The notes beneath the pieces were generated by a model, which worked only from the letters and a program-made list of their open reading frames with translations, had not been told where the DNA came from and ran no database searches. The translations under genes and the position numbers were made by a program. This document shows positions 33,194-40,944 of a stretch of DNA of 41,129 bases, in pieces (the stretch's first letter is position 1; each line of letters begins with the position of its first letter). The DNA is from Candidatus Parcubacteria bacterium (GTDB lineage: Bacteria; Patescibacteriota; Minisyncoccia; Phycocordibacterales; CAIJYI01): positions 140,136 through 181,264 of the forward strand of contig JAPLYL010000003.1 in assembly GCA_026395595.1 (NCBI GenBank). The letters are read 5' to 3'.

Positions 33194-34465
33194 TTATTTT
33201 TTTGAAATTTTCCAATGGGCATCACTTGAAACTATGGCGAGTGTAGGGGCGTATCTCCCGTAAGCCTCCATCGGAGAGTTGTTGTTTACTACGGTGAGTG
33301 TTGTTATATTCTCGTAATAATCAATGTTTCTGACATTTCTTTCGTGAGCACTTATTGAGATAAAGTAGTTGTCCTCCATGAGGAAGTTTTTTTTAATCGT
33401 TGTTGTTGTTGTATAACTTCCTTTCTTCATTGAAACGAACTTTTGTCCATAGGAATCAGAAAGACTGGTAAAGGTGATATTGACCCCCTTTGAATTTTTT
33501 AAAAAGATGCTTATTTCAGCCGTATCAATGTCTTTGTGTACATCAAAATCAAGAGTGATGGTAAAGTCCTCATCTGTATTGATGGTGTTCATTTCTTTCC
33601 CCTTACTGTTTTCAATGGTGAGCTTAGAAAAAGAAACATCTTTGTTGGAATCCGGAGTGATTTTGACGTCTCGCTTTCCTTCTTTGTTGAGGTAATAACG
33701 AATGACATCTTCTGTTTTTCCTATTTTTATTATCTCTCCTTTTTTGAGAAGAATGGTTCTCGTGCACAATTTTTCTATTGCCTCCAGATTGTGGCTGACA
33801 AAGAGAATAGTGCGTCCGTCTTGTTTGGTGACTTCGTCCATTTTTCCGAGACACTTTTGTTGGAATTCGGCATCTCCAACCGCGAGCACTTCATCAACGA
33901 TCAAGATGTCCGGTTCCATATGCGCTGCCACAGAAAAAGCGAGACGCACATACATTCCGCTGGAATAGTATTTTACCGGAGTATCTAAAAATTGGGTAAT
34001 GCCTGCGAATTCAACGATACGGTCAAATTTCTTCGCAACTTCTTGTCTCCCCATTCCCAATATGGCACCGTTCAAGAAAATGTTTTCTCTCCCCGTAAGC
34101 TCAGGGTGAAAGCCTGTTCCTACTTCAAGTAAGCTCCCGACCTTTCCTTGTATTTTTATTTCTCCTCTCGTTGGAGGGGTGATTTGCGAGAGTATTTTGA
34201 GCAGGGTGGATTTTCCTGAACCATTTGGTCCGATGATTCCAATAATCTCTCCTTTTTTAATATCAATGTTTATATCTTTCAACGCCCAGAACTCTTCCTT
34301 AGTATCAATGCCCGCAATTTTTTTCACTTTTGTTTTTAGAAAAGTGAACGGTGATTTTAGGGCATACATTATGACGTCTCGCAGGGCAACATATCCGCCC
34401 CGGTGGTGGTTGATGTTGTAGCGTTTGCCGATACCTTTAATTTCGATTATTGGTTGATTTTCCAT
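33194..34465 (-). CDS. wzt: ABC transporter ATP-binding protein for polysaccharide export (Wzt-like)
   Basis: A 423-residue protein. The ATPase domain (about 5-260) has GPNGSGKST (79-87), the YSSGMYVRLAF signature, the ILIVDEVLAVGD Walker B and a SHN switch. From about 275 to the end a beta-rich Wzt-type domain follows, which in E. coli Wzt binds the end of the finished O-polysaccharide. ATG 34465 is preferred because it opens MENQPIIEIKGIGKRY; ATG 34513, with GAAGG 5 bases upstream, is a real alternative. It pairs with the permease at 34957, from which it is separated by a PemK/MazF gene. Confidence 0.92.
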   Translation of the reverse strand: MENQPIIEIKGIGKRYNINHHRGGYVALRDVIMYALKSPFTFLKTKVKKIAGIDTKEEFWALKDINIDIKKGEIIGIIGPNGSGKSTLLKILSQITPPTRGEIKIQGKVGSLLEVGTGFHPELTGRENIFLNGAILGMGRQEVAKKFDRIVEFAGITQFLDTPVKYYSSGMYVRLAFSVAAHMEPDILIVDEVLAVGDAEFQQKCLGKMDEVTKQDGRTILFVSHNLEAIEKLCTRTILLKKGEIIKIGKTEDVIRYYLNKEGKRDVKITPDSNKDVSFSKLTIENSKGKEMNTINTDEDFTITLDFDVHKDIDTAEISIFLKNSKGVNITFTSLSDSYGQKFVSMKKGSYTTTTTIKKNFLMEDNYFISISAHERNVRNIDYYENITTLTVVNNNSPMEAYGRYAPTLAIVSSDAHWKISKK

Positions 34466-34530
34466 AAGATGTATTGCTTGCTTTTTATTGAGGTTGTGAT
34501 ATACTTTGTTCATAAGTGCCTTCGGGCTTG

Positions 34531-34591
34531 CCCTGTGAAAACAGGGAGAAAAGCGGAGAAGTCGTTAAAGCATGTCTTTAACGGCTTTTCT
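34531..34591. promoter_or_regulatory. Two hairpins between the PemK/MazF and Wzt genes
   Basis: CCCTGT (34531-34536) pairs with ACAGGG (34541-34546) around a 4-base loop. CGTTAAAG (34563-34570) pairs with CTTTAACG (34576-34583) around a 5-base loop, and the stem can extend further with some mismatches. The second overlaps the 3' end of the toxin-like gene. They could reduce read-through or protect the mRNA at this junction; no strong T-run follows on the minus strand. Confidence 0.35.
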
Positions 34592-34951
34592 TATATTTTC
34601 AAAAATATCTTTTTCAATAAAACCAAGCTTGTTGGTAAGTCGTTTCGTATCTACCACTCGTAGTTGCGAAATAATGACAGATGCATTTTTTTCTCCCACT
34701 ATTCCCGCCTGTATTCTCATAGGGTGTTTATTCGGTGATGTGGTAAGCGGAATTACTAAACAGGTATCTTTGCTTAATCCTTTGAGGATAAGAACCGGTC
34801 TTTGATATTCACTTCCGTCACCATCTTGTTCAAAACCTATATTTGCGCCAATTGAGCACCACCAAACTTCTCTGGCATGGTATCGTTTACTTCGTTCATT
34901 TTCATGAATTTCAGATTTTATTTTATGCCAATTTTCAAAATCTTTTTTCAT
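34565..34951 (-). CDS. PemK/MazF-family endoribonuclease toxin-like protein (orphan)
   Basis: A 128-residue protein. After a charged N-terminal helix, the fold landmarks of PemK/MazF appear: REVWWCSIGANIGFEQDG, RPVLILKG, VIPLTTS and ISQLRVVDTKRL with the conserved Ser and Arg. MazF-type toxins cut mRNA. No antitoxin gene is adjacent; the gene sits between wzm (5 bases upstream) and wzt. Orphan copies of this type recur in Patescibacteria. The long N-terminal extension is unlike classical 110-residue MazF and might affect activity. Confidence 0.85.
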   Translation of the reverse strand: MKKDFENWHKIKSEIHENERSKRYHAREVWWCSIGANIGFEQDGDGSEYQRPVLILKGLSKDTCLVIPLTTSPNKHPMRIQAGIVGEKNASVIISQLRVVDTKRLTNKLGFIEKDIFENIRKAVKDML

Positions 34952-34956
34952 ACCGT

Positions 34957-35775
34957 TTATATTATATCCGCAAAGTATCGCTCTGTTTTTTTAAACATAA
35001 CAATGCCGACGGCGAGGAGAACAGACGTGGCGATGAAAGAAATAAAGATAAGTAGTCCGTTTATTTGCGCAGTACCTAAAAGAGCGGCGCGAGCGTTTTG
35101 GATGACACCGGTCATCGGGTTGATAGCGAGTATCCATGAATATTTTCCGGCGATGCTGGCGGGGTATATAACGGGAGTTAGGAACATTAACATTTGTATG
35201 AAGTAAGGGAGAATGTATCTGACGTCTCTATATTTTACATTAATCGCGGCAAGGAAAAGACCCAGACCAACAGCTGCCATAAAACAGATGATAAGAAGAA
35301 CCGGAAGAATGAGAATCCCAATCATATTGGGATGATATCCGTAATAAACCATCATTCCGACAAGGATGGTTGCGGCGATGGCAAAATCAACCAATTGAGT
35401 AATGACTGATGTGATGGGGAGAATAAGGCGAGGGAAGTAAACTTTTGTGATAATGGATTGATTGGCGATCAAGCAAGAACTGGTACTGGAAAGAGCGCTG
35501 GAAAAAAATTGCCAGAAGAGAAGTCCTGTGTAGACAAAGATCGGATAGGGAACCCCATCGGAAGGCATTTTTGCCAGTTTTCCGAAAAAGATGGTAAAGA
35601 CCACCATCGTCATAAAAGGCTGGAAGATCGCCCATGCCGCCCCGAGAGCGGTTTGTTTGTACCTGACCTTTAAATCCCTCCAGGTGAAAAAATAGAGCAA
35701 CTCTTTGTATTGCCAAATTTCTTGGAGATCGTGCCAGTGGAAGATCTTTTTAGGCTTTATGATAGTTGTTTGCAT
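34957..35775 (-). CDS. wzm: ABC transporter permease for polysaccharide export (Wzm-like)
   Basis: A 272-residue ABC2-type permease with six hydrophobic segments after a cytoplasmic DLKVRYKQTALGAAW segment, typical of the Wzm/TagG/KpsM family, and the INVKYRDVRY loop near 190. ATG 35775 is preferred to an upstream start at 35859 because it begins MQTTIIKP just before the conserved region. A TATAAT box lies 3 bases before that ATG, suggesting a leaderless transcript. With Wzt it would export the finished glycan on its lipid carrier. Confidence 0.92.
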   Translation of the reverse strand: MQTTIIKPKKIFHWHDLQEIWQYKELLYFFTWRDLKVRYKQTALGAAWAIFQPFMTMVVFTIFFGKLAKMPSDGVPYPIFVYTGLLFWQFFSSALSSTSSCLIANQSIITKVYFPRLILPITSVITQLVDFAIAATILVGMMVYYGYHPNMIGILILPVLLIICFMAAVGLGLFLAAINVKYRDVRYILPYFIQMLMFLTPVIYPASIAGKYSWILAINPMTGVIQNARAALLGTAQINGLLIFISFIATSVLLAVGIVMFKKTERYFADII

Positions 35776-35897
35776 GTCATTATATCTTATGCTATTTGAA
35801 CGACTTTTTCCAGTGGAAATGCGTTCATTTATAGAACTGTCGGGGAAAGAAAAAGTCACCGGTTTTCAAGTTGAAAAGGCTCGCCGGTTCCTGTAAC
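35776..35897. promoter_or_regulatory. Divergent promoter region between wzm and acpS, with two dyads
   Basis: This 122-base gap separates the exporter operon from the ACP cassette. TATAAT on the minus strand (35779-35784) is only 3 bases from the wzm ATG. Two odd-centred dyads are present: TTTCCAGTGGAAA (35807-35819) and TTTTCAAGTTGAAAA (35863-35877). Either could bind a dimeric regulator of both operons. No clear plus-strand promoter was found. Confidence 0.35.
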
Positions 35898-36263
35898 ATG
35901 TCAGATATGGAGGTAAAAGGAATTGGCATTGATATTGTGGAGGTTAAAAGATTTGCTTCTTTTAAAAAAAAAGGGGAAGATCGATTTTTGAGTAATAATT
36001 TTACAGAAAAAGAGTTGGAATACTGTTTCTCTTTTTCCGACTCGAGCGTTCATCTTGCGGGAACTTTCGCAGGGAAGGAAGCGGTATGGAAAGCTTTGGG
36101 GAAAACCGATATCCTTCAATCTTTGTTTGAGATTAGGAGGGATACTTCCGGGTGTCCGACGGTATGGATAAAAAATCGGCAACAAAAAACCATTTTACTT
36201 TCTATAAGCCATACGGCGGACACCGCGGTCGCCGTCGCAATTATGACGGATAGAAAAAAATAA
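35898..36263 (+). CDS. acpS: Holo-acyl carrier protein synthase
   Basis: A 121-residue 4'-phosphopantetheinyl transferase. GIGIDIVEV at 8-16 includes the metal-binding Asp12, AGKEAVWKALGK at 58-69 includes Glu61, and the C-terminal LLSISHTADTAVAVAI is typical of AcpS. It moves the phosphopantetheine arm from CoA to the carrier protein, here most likely the ACP encoded at 37407. ATG 35898 is used; 35907 is also possible, and an in-frame TTG at 35871 is rejected. A hairpin lies between it and fkbH. Confidence 0.92.
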   Translation: MSDMEVKGIGIDIVEVKRFASFKKKGEDRFLSNNFTEKELEYCFSFSDSSVHLAGTFAGKEAVWKALGKTDILQSLFEIRRDTSGCPTVWIKNRQQKTILLSISHTADTAVAVAIMTDRKK

Positions 36264-36270
36264 AAATAGA

Positions 36271-36319
36271 AAAATAGAAAGATTACAAAATATAACCACT
36301 TTAGCAATCTTTCTATTTT
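36271..36319 (+). terminator. AT-rich 14-bp hairpin after acpS
   Basis: AAAATAGAAAGATT (36271-36284) pairs perfectly with AATCTTTCTATTTT (36306-36319) around a 21-base loop, and a T-rich tract follows. The stem has few GC pairs, so it may be a weak terminator or a processing site between acpS and fkbH. Confidence 0.5.
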
Positions 36320-36361
36320 ATTATTTTACTATTTTTTTACTTTTATATTATTATTTTATTT

Positions 36362-37405
36362 ATGAATACAAAAAAATGCATTGTGCTTGATTTGGACAAC
36401 ACTCTTTGGGGAGGCATTGTTGGCGAGGATGGTTTTGATGGGATACAACTTTCCTTGTCTCATCCCGGGGCAAGTTTTATTGCTTTTCAACAAGCTCTTT
36501 TGGATCTCTATAATCGTGGAATTATTTTGGCGGTAAATAGCCGAAATAATTTTGAAGACGCGATGAAGGTGATTCGTTCTCATCCGAATATGATTCTGAA
36601 AGAACCGCACTTCGCGGCGATGCGTATCAACTGGAATGATAAGGCGACGAATATCATTGAGCTGGCAAAAGAACTCAATATCGGATTGGATTCCATGGTA
36701 TTTTTTGATGATGATCCGACTAATCGCGCCACTGTTCGAGCCATGGTCCACGAAGTAGAAGTGCCTGAGCTCCCGATAAATCCTGAAGAATACGCAAAGT
36801 TCCTTCTTTCTCTCCCGTACTTTCCGAGTTCCGCGACGACCGATGAAGATAAAATGCGCGGAAGCTTGTATGTAACGGAACGGTTGCGTCAAGAGGCGGA
36901 AAAATCATTTCCAAGTAAAGAAGAGTTTTTAAAAAATCTTGGGTTGGAACTTCATTTTTTTGAAGACGATTCATCCTCTATCGCCCGCCTTGCTCAGATG
37001 ACGGGAAAAACCAATCAGTTCAATGTGAATAAAATCCCTATGACAGAAGAAGAAATGACAGGCTTTATTGAACACCCTGAATACAAAGTATTTCACGGAC
37101 ACGTCGCTGATCGTTTTGGAGAACATGGTATTACGAATTTGGCGATTGTGAAAAAAAATGGCGAGGATTGGGGTATTGAGCACTTTCTTATGAGCTGTCG
37201 AGTAATCGGAAGGGGGATAGAAGATGCCTTTTTGACGTCCATTGCCGATTCTGCAAAAAAAGAAGGGGCGAAGCGTCTGACGATTACTTTTATTCCAACG
37301 GAGAAAAACGCGCCGGCTCAAGAATTTATCAATCGGCGTTTTATTAATAATGAAACAATGGTTGAAGATACACCCCCTCTTCCTGAGTGGATTACCATCA
37401 AATAA
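36362..37405 (+). CDS. FkbH-like HAD-IIIC phosphatase
   Basis: A 347-residue protein of the FkbH type. The HAD motif VLDLDNTLWGG begins with Asp10 and Asp12, FFDDDPTNR lies near 114, and the C-terminal half has the GNAT-like fold seen in FkbH (an MSCRVIGRGIE segment near 276). Known FkbH enzymes take 1,3-bisphosphoglycerate and load a glyceryl group onto the thiol of an ACP. The ACP gene starts one base after its stop, which strongly supports this. The upstream SGNH domain of longer family members is absent. The preceding 98 bases are very AT-rich. Confidence 0.88.
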   Translation: MNTKKCIVLDLDNTLWGGIVGEDGFDGIQLSLSHPGASFIAFQQALLDLYNRGIILAVNSRNNFEDAMKVIRSHPNMILKEPHFAAMRINWNDKATNIIELAKELNIGLDSMVFFDDDPTNRATVRAMVHEVEVPELPINPEEYAKFLLSLPYFPSSATTDEDKMRGSLYVTERLRQEAEKSFPSKEEFLKNLGLELHFFEDDSSSIARLAQMTGKTNQFNVNKIPMTEEEMTGFIEHPEYKVFHGHVADRFGEHGITNLAIVKKNGEDWGIEHFLMSCRVIGRGIEDAFLTSIADSAKKEGAKRLTITFIPTEKNAPAQEFINRRFINNETMVEDTPPLPEWITIK

Positions 37406-37406
37406 T

Positions 37407-37637
37407 ATGGAAAAATTTAATGAAATGGCAGGGGAAGCTTTTAAGATGGCGCCTTCTGAAATAAAGGATTCTTTGACACCGAAAGAGATACCCGAGTGGG
37501 ACTCTATGAATTTTCTTTTATTCATCGCGGCTCTGGAAAAAGAATTCAATTTTTCATTCAGTATGGACGAAGTGTTAAATGCAAAATCTCTCGGTGATAT
37601 AAAAGCGGTATTGCAGACTAAAGGACTTGTTGCATGA
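37407..37637 (+). CDS. Acyl carrier protein
   Basis: A 76-residue carrier protein with the phosphopantetheine site in WDSMNFL (Ser33) and helices II and III as expected (LFIAALEKEFNFSF, then EVLNAKSLGDI). The DSM form in place of DSL is common in FkbH-linked ACPs. An in-frame ATG at 37350 is rejected because it overlaps fkbH. It begins one base after the fkbH stop and overlaps the MaoC gene by 4 bases (ATGA). It should carry the three-carbon acyl group handled by its neighbours. Confidence 0.92.
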   Translation: MEKFNEMAGEAFKMAPSEIKDSLTPKEIPEWDSMNFLLFIAALEKEFNFSFSMDEVLNAKSLGDIKAVLQTKGLVA

Positions 37638-38053
37638 TTGCGAAAGAAATAAAATTTGAAGATATCAAAAAAGGAGACCATTCCTCTTTTGAGGTGACCA
37701 TAACGGAAAGCGACGTGCAAAAATTCGCTGAACTTTCCGGTGATTATAATCCGCTTCATATTGATGAAGCATACGCAAAAGAAACTGAATTTGGCGGGCA
37801 GGTGGTTCATGGAATGTTTCTCGGGTCATTGGTTTCTCGTTTTGTCGGAATGGAATTACCCGGAAAAAAAGCGCTCTTAATGAAAGAGATGCTTGAGTTC
37901 AAAAAACCGGCACGCATCGGCGACCGAGTTGCTGTTGAGGGAACCGTTGTCTATAAAAGTGAATCGCTTCGCCTTATAGAACTTTTAATGGAAATAAGCA
38001 CAGAAAAAGAATTGCTCGTTTCCGGTTCCGTGTATGTAAGGGTTTTATCTTAA
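37634..38053 (+). CDS. MaoC-like hydratase/dehydratase
   Basis: A 139-residue single hot-dog protein with the (R)-hydratase signature: SGDYNPLHIDEAYA around Asp37 and His42, then GGQVVHGMFLGSLVS. MaoC enzymes add or remove water at an enoyl thioester. It is coupled to the ACP gene (ATGA overlap) and followed after 4 bases by an SDR. No ketosynthase is present, so it cannot be ordinary fatty-acid elongation. It more likely dehydrates a hydroxyacyl-ACP from FkbH or a related unit. Confidence 0.9.
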   Translation: MIAKEIKFEDIKKGDHSSFEVTITESDVQKFAELSGDYNPLHIDEAYAKETEFGGQVVHGMFLGSLVSRFVGMELPGKKALLMKEMLEFKKPARIGDRVAVEGTVVYKSESLRLIELLMEISTEKELLVSGSVYVRVLS

Positions 38054-38057
38054 GCAA

Positions 38058-38774
38058 ATGAATACTGATAAAAAAATTGCCGTAATCTCCGGTGGGGGTG
38101 GGTACCTTGGAAGCGCTATCTCTCAAGAGCTTATTCGTAATGGATTTTTTGTAATCGCCATAGAAAGGGAAGACAAAGGAATTTTGGACACCGAAAATAT
38201 ACGGTTCAAAATCGCGGATATCTCTGATGTTTCGGCGGTAAAGAAAATAGCAGAAGAAGTGAAAGCGGAGTTTGGGGAAATTTGTACTATTATACATACC
38301 GCCTCGGCACCCCTTGTTCGTCAGCCGGTTTTATCTCTTTCTGAAGATGATTTCACGCAACAGTTTTCCGTAAACGTGGAGGGAGGATTTCATCTTTTTA
38401 AATACTTTTCAGAAATGTTGGAGAAAAACGGATCCATTATCGGTATTACTTCGTCGGCAATTCTGCAAGGAACTCCACATTCAAAAAGTGGTTCGTATGT
38501 TTCCGCAAAATACGGATTACAAGGATTGTTGCGCTCAATTTCTTCCGAATCATTTTTTCGCGTCTATTCTGTCGCACCTGCTTTTATGTCCGGAGGACTG
38601 AATAATGATTTGCCGGAAATTGCTCGTGACTTTATTCTTCAAAAAAGCGACCCGAAGGATATTGCCAGCGTTGAGAACGTGGCTTCATCCGTTCTTTCTC
38701 TTGTGAATGACCAAGAAAAAAAATGGAGAGGAAAGACTATTGCTCTGCCGGGATTTTTTGTAACTGAAATTTAA
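38058..38774 (+). CDS. FabG-like short-chain dehydrogenase/reductase
   Basis: A 238-residue classical SDR with the cofactor loop SGGGGYLGSA (11-20), the NVEGG segment near 106, and Ser132-133, Tyr147 and Lys151 as the catalytic set. Motifs fit a 3-oxoacyl-ACP reductase-like enzyme. In this cassette it probably reduces or oxidises the ACP-bound acyl group. It is the last gene of the plus-strand unit. A 7-bp AT-rich stem (38775-38781 with 38787-38793) follows but lacks a T-run, so termination is unclear. Confidence 0.88.
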   Translation: MNTDKKIAVISGGGGYLGSAISQELIRNGFFVIAIEREDKGILDTENIRFKIADISDVSAVKKIAEEVKAEFGEICTIIHTASAPLVRQPVLSLSEDDFTQQFSVNVEGGFHLFKYFSEMLEKNGSIIGITSSAILQGTPHSKSGSYVSAKYGLQGLLRSISSESFFRVYSVAPAFMSGGLNNDLPEIARDFILQKSDPKDIASVENVASSVLSLVNDQEKKWRGKTIALPGFFVTEI

Positions 38775-38811
38775 ATTTTCTTTACAAGAAAATGGCGTTT
38801 TGTATGCTTAT

Positions 38812-39753
38812 TTATTTTTTAGCGTCTTGGTAGTTTTCTTTGAACCAGGAGTATGACAATTTTAATCCTTTTTCTAGAGAAACTTTGTGCTTCCATCCGA
38901 GCTTGTTAAGTTTTGATACATTGAGAAGTTTTCTTGGTGTGCCGTCGGGTTTTGTTTTGTCCCAAACAATTTTTCCTTCAAAACCGACGGTTTTTTTGAC
39001 GAGTTCGGCTAGTTCTTTTATGGAGGTTTCAATCCCCGTGCCGATATTTATTATTTCTGAATTATCGTATTTGTTCATTAAAAATAGACAGGCGTCGGCA
39101 AGGTCGTCCACAAACAAGAATTCTCTTTTTGGTTTTCCGCTTCCCCAAAGCATTACTTCTTTTGAACCGTTTATTTTTGCATCGTGAAATTTTCGTAGCA
39201 TGGCAGGGAGGACATGTGAATTTTCAAGATCAAAATTATCATTTATTCCATAGAGGTTGGTTGGCATGGCGGAAATAAAATTTGTACCATATTGCTTGTC
39301 GTATGATTCGCATAGTATTATTCCGGCAATTTTTGCTATCGCATAAGCCTTGTTCGTCGGTTCGAGATATCCGTTTAAAAGATATTCTTCTTTTATTGGC
39401 TGAAGACACTCTCTCGGGTAAATACAAGAACTTCCAAGGAAAAGAAGTTTTTTTACTTTAAAAAGATAAGCACTGTGAACGATATTGTTTTGTATTTGAA
39501 GATTTGAATAGGCAAAATCCGCAGGGTAGGTTTTGTTCGCAATAATGCCTCCAACTTTGGCTGCTGCCATGAAAACATATTCTGGTTTTTCTTTTTCAAA
39601 AAATTTTTCAACGGCTTTTTGATCCAGAAGATCCAGTTCTTTTCTCGTTTTCAAAACGAGGTTGTTGTATCCTTTTTTTTGCAGAGCTCTGACAATTGAG
39701 CTTCCGACGAGTCCTTTGTGTCCGGCAACGTAGATTTTTGAATCTTTTTTCAT
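38812..39753 (-). CDS. fcl: GDP-L-fucose synthase, or GDP-L-colitose synthase (Fcl/ColC)
   Basis: A 313-residue SDR matching Fcl. The cofactor loop GHKGLVG is at 11-17, SSCIYPRE holds Ser108 and Cys110, the Tyr137/Lys141 pair is in YAIAKIAG, and His180 is in NSHVLPA. These match E. coli Fcl Ser107, Cys109, Tyr136, Lys140 and His179, so both the epimerase and the reductase residues are present. The neighbour is a ColD-like dehydratase; ColC of the colitose path is a close homologue, so this gene may serve either path. GDP-mannose 4,6-dehydratase is not in the window. Confidence 0.88.
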   Translation of the reverse strand: MKKDSKIYVAGHKGLVGSSIVRALQKKGYNNLVLKTRKELDLLDQKAVEKFFEKEKPEYVFMAAAKVGGIIANKTYPADFAYSNLQIQNNIVHSAYLFKVKKLLFLGSSCIYPRECLQPIKEEYLLNGYLEPTNKAYAIAKIAGIILCESYDKQYGTNFISAMPTNLYGINDNFDLENSHVLPAMLRKFHDAKINGSKEVMLWGSGKPKREFLFVDDLADACLFLMNKYDNSEIINIGTGIETSIKELAELVKKTVGFEGKIVWDKTKPDGTPRKLLNVSKLNKLGWKHKVSLEKGLKLSYSWFKENYQDAKK

Positions 39754-39771
39754 GGTTTTCTTTAGTAAAAG

Positions 39772-40944
39772 TTATTTTCTCAAGCAATTTTCAATGGTGA
39801 TAAAATCGTCTTCCGTGAGTTCCGGGTAGTTTCCCGAATAAAATCCGTTTTTGTGAATAATATCCGTGTGAGGAAGTTTAATTTCTTTTTTAATGTATTT
39901 TTTATAAAAAGGTTGTTTTTGCATATTTCCCGCAATCATCGGGCGTATTTCTATTCCCGCTTTGATAAATCTCTCAATGTATTTTTCTCGCAGTTTTGGT
40001 GTTTTGCAAATAAAAGGAAAAGAGAAAGAAGAAAGAGTTTTTATGTGGTCTCTTTTGAGAATAAAGAAATCATCATTTTTTTTAAGAGCCTTTTCTATGC
40101 GGAGATAATTTTTTTCGCGAACACGTATATTTTCATCAAGATATTTGAGCTGAAAGAGTCCAAGAAATCCGGTTATTTCCGTCGGTCTTAGATTGTATCC
40201 AAGATCGTAAAAGGAATATTTGGACTGAAATTCTGATAGTATTTTAAATTTTGTTCTCCACTTTTGTTGTTGCTTTGAAGTGAGGTTTCTATCCCATCCG
40301 TTCGCCCGAACGATACGGAGCATTTCAGCGAATTTTTCGTCATCAGTGCATACCATTCCTCCTTCAATGGTGGACATGTGGTGTGCGACAAAAAAGGAAA
40401 AACTTGAAGCTAAGCCGAAGTTTCCCGTTTTTCCATCTTGTAATTTTGTACCAAGAGATTCGCAATTATCTTCTAAAAGAATAATTTTGTTTTTCTCGCA
40501 AAGTTTTTTAATGTTTTCAAGGTCTCCGGCAAATCCCAACGCATTCGTTATAAAAAGCGCTTGTATTTTTTTTTCTCGCAGTGTCTGTTTCACCTGCTCG
40601 GACATGACATTAAGTGTCAGCGAATCGCAGTCTACGATGACCGGAATAAGTCCCATTTGTATAATAGGCATGACATTTGTCGACCAGGTGAGCGCTGAAA
40701 ATCCCACCGCGTCTTTTTCTTTGAGTCTTCCAAGGTTTTTTAGGGTTTGGAGAATAGCAAGATTAGAACTCCCTCCACTATTAAAAAGCACGGCTTCTTT
40801 TCGTCCTTGTTTTTTTGCAAATGCTTTTTCAAATTCAACACATTTTTCTCCCATACTGAGTTTGTCGCTTTTTATGATAAAGTCGGCAAGAGCTTTTTTT
40901 GTTTCGCTTTCGTGTAAAAAAGCATTTCTCATGAGTGGAATCAT
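39772..40944 (-). CDS. colD: ColD-like PLP-dependent GDP-4-keto-6-deoxy-D-mannose 3-dehydratase
   Basis: A 390-residue DegT/DnrJ/EryC1/StrS-family protein. The usual PLP-binding Lys is replaced by His in SFFVAHHMSTIEGG: His188, the same position as the catalytic His188 of E. coli ColD (388 residues). Other landmarks are FNSGGSSNLA near 54 and ALFITNALGFAGD near 129. ATG 40944 is supported by an ATGA overlap with the Nudix gene and by family length; a start at 40983 would overlap that gene. ColD removes the 3-hydroxyl in GDP-colitose synthesis, using PLP and glutamate. RfbH/E1-type CDP-sugar dehydratases share the His, but they are longer and carry an iron-sulphur motif not seen here. Confidence 0.85.
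   Translation of the reverse strand: MIPLMRNAFLHESETKKALADFIIKSDKLSMGEKCVEFEKAFAKKQGRKEAVLFNSGGSSNLAILQTLKNLGRLKEKDAVGFSALTWSTNVMPIIQMGLIPVIVDCDSLTLNVMSEQVKQTLREKKIQALFITNALGFAGDLENIKKLCEKNKIILLEDNCESLGTKLQDGKTGNFGLASSFSFFVAHHMSTIEGGMVCTDDEKFAEMLRIVRANGWDRNLTSKQQQKWRTKFKILSEFQSKYSFYDLGYNLRPTEITGFLGLFQLKYLDENIRVREKNYLRIEKALKKNDDFFILKRDHIKTLSSFSFPFICKTPKLREKYIERFIKAGIEIRPMIAGNMQKQPFYKKYIKKEIKLPHTDIIHKNGFYSGNYPELTEDDFITIENCLRK

Noticed and set aside
34511-34530. GCC-TTCG-GGC tetraloop hairpin upstream of Wzt
   Set aside because: Only a 3-bp stem, and the stable UUCG loop is on the strand opposite to the operon.
38775-38793. Intrinsic terminator after the FabG-like SDR
   Set aside because: The 7-bp stem is almost all A/T and is followed by GGCG and not a T-run; too weak to list as a separate feature.
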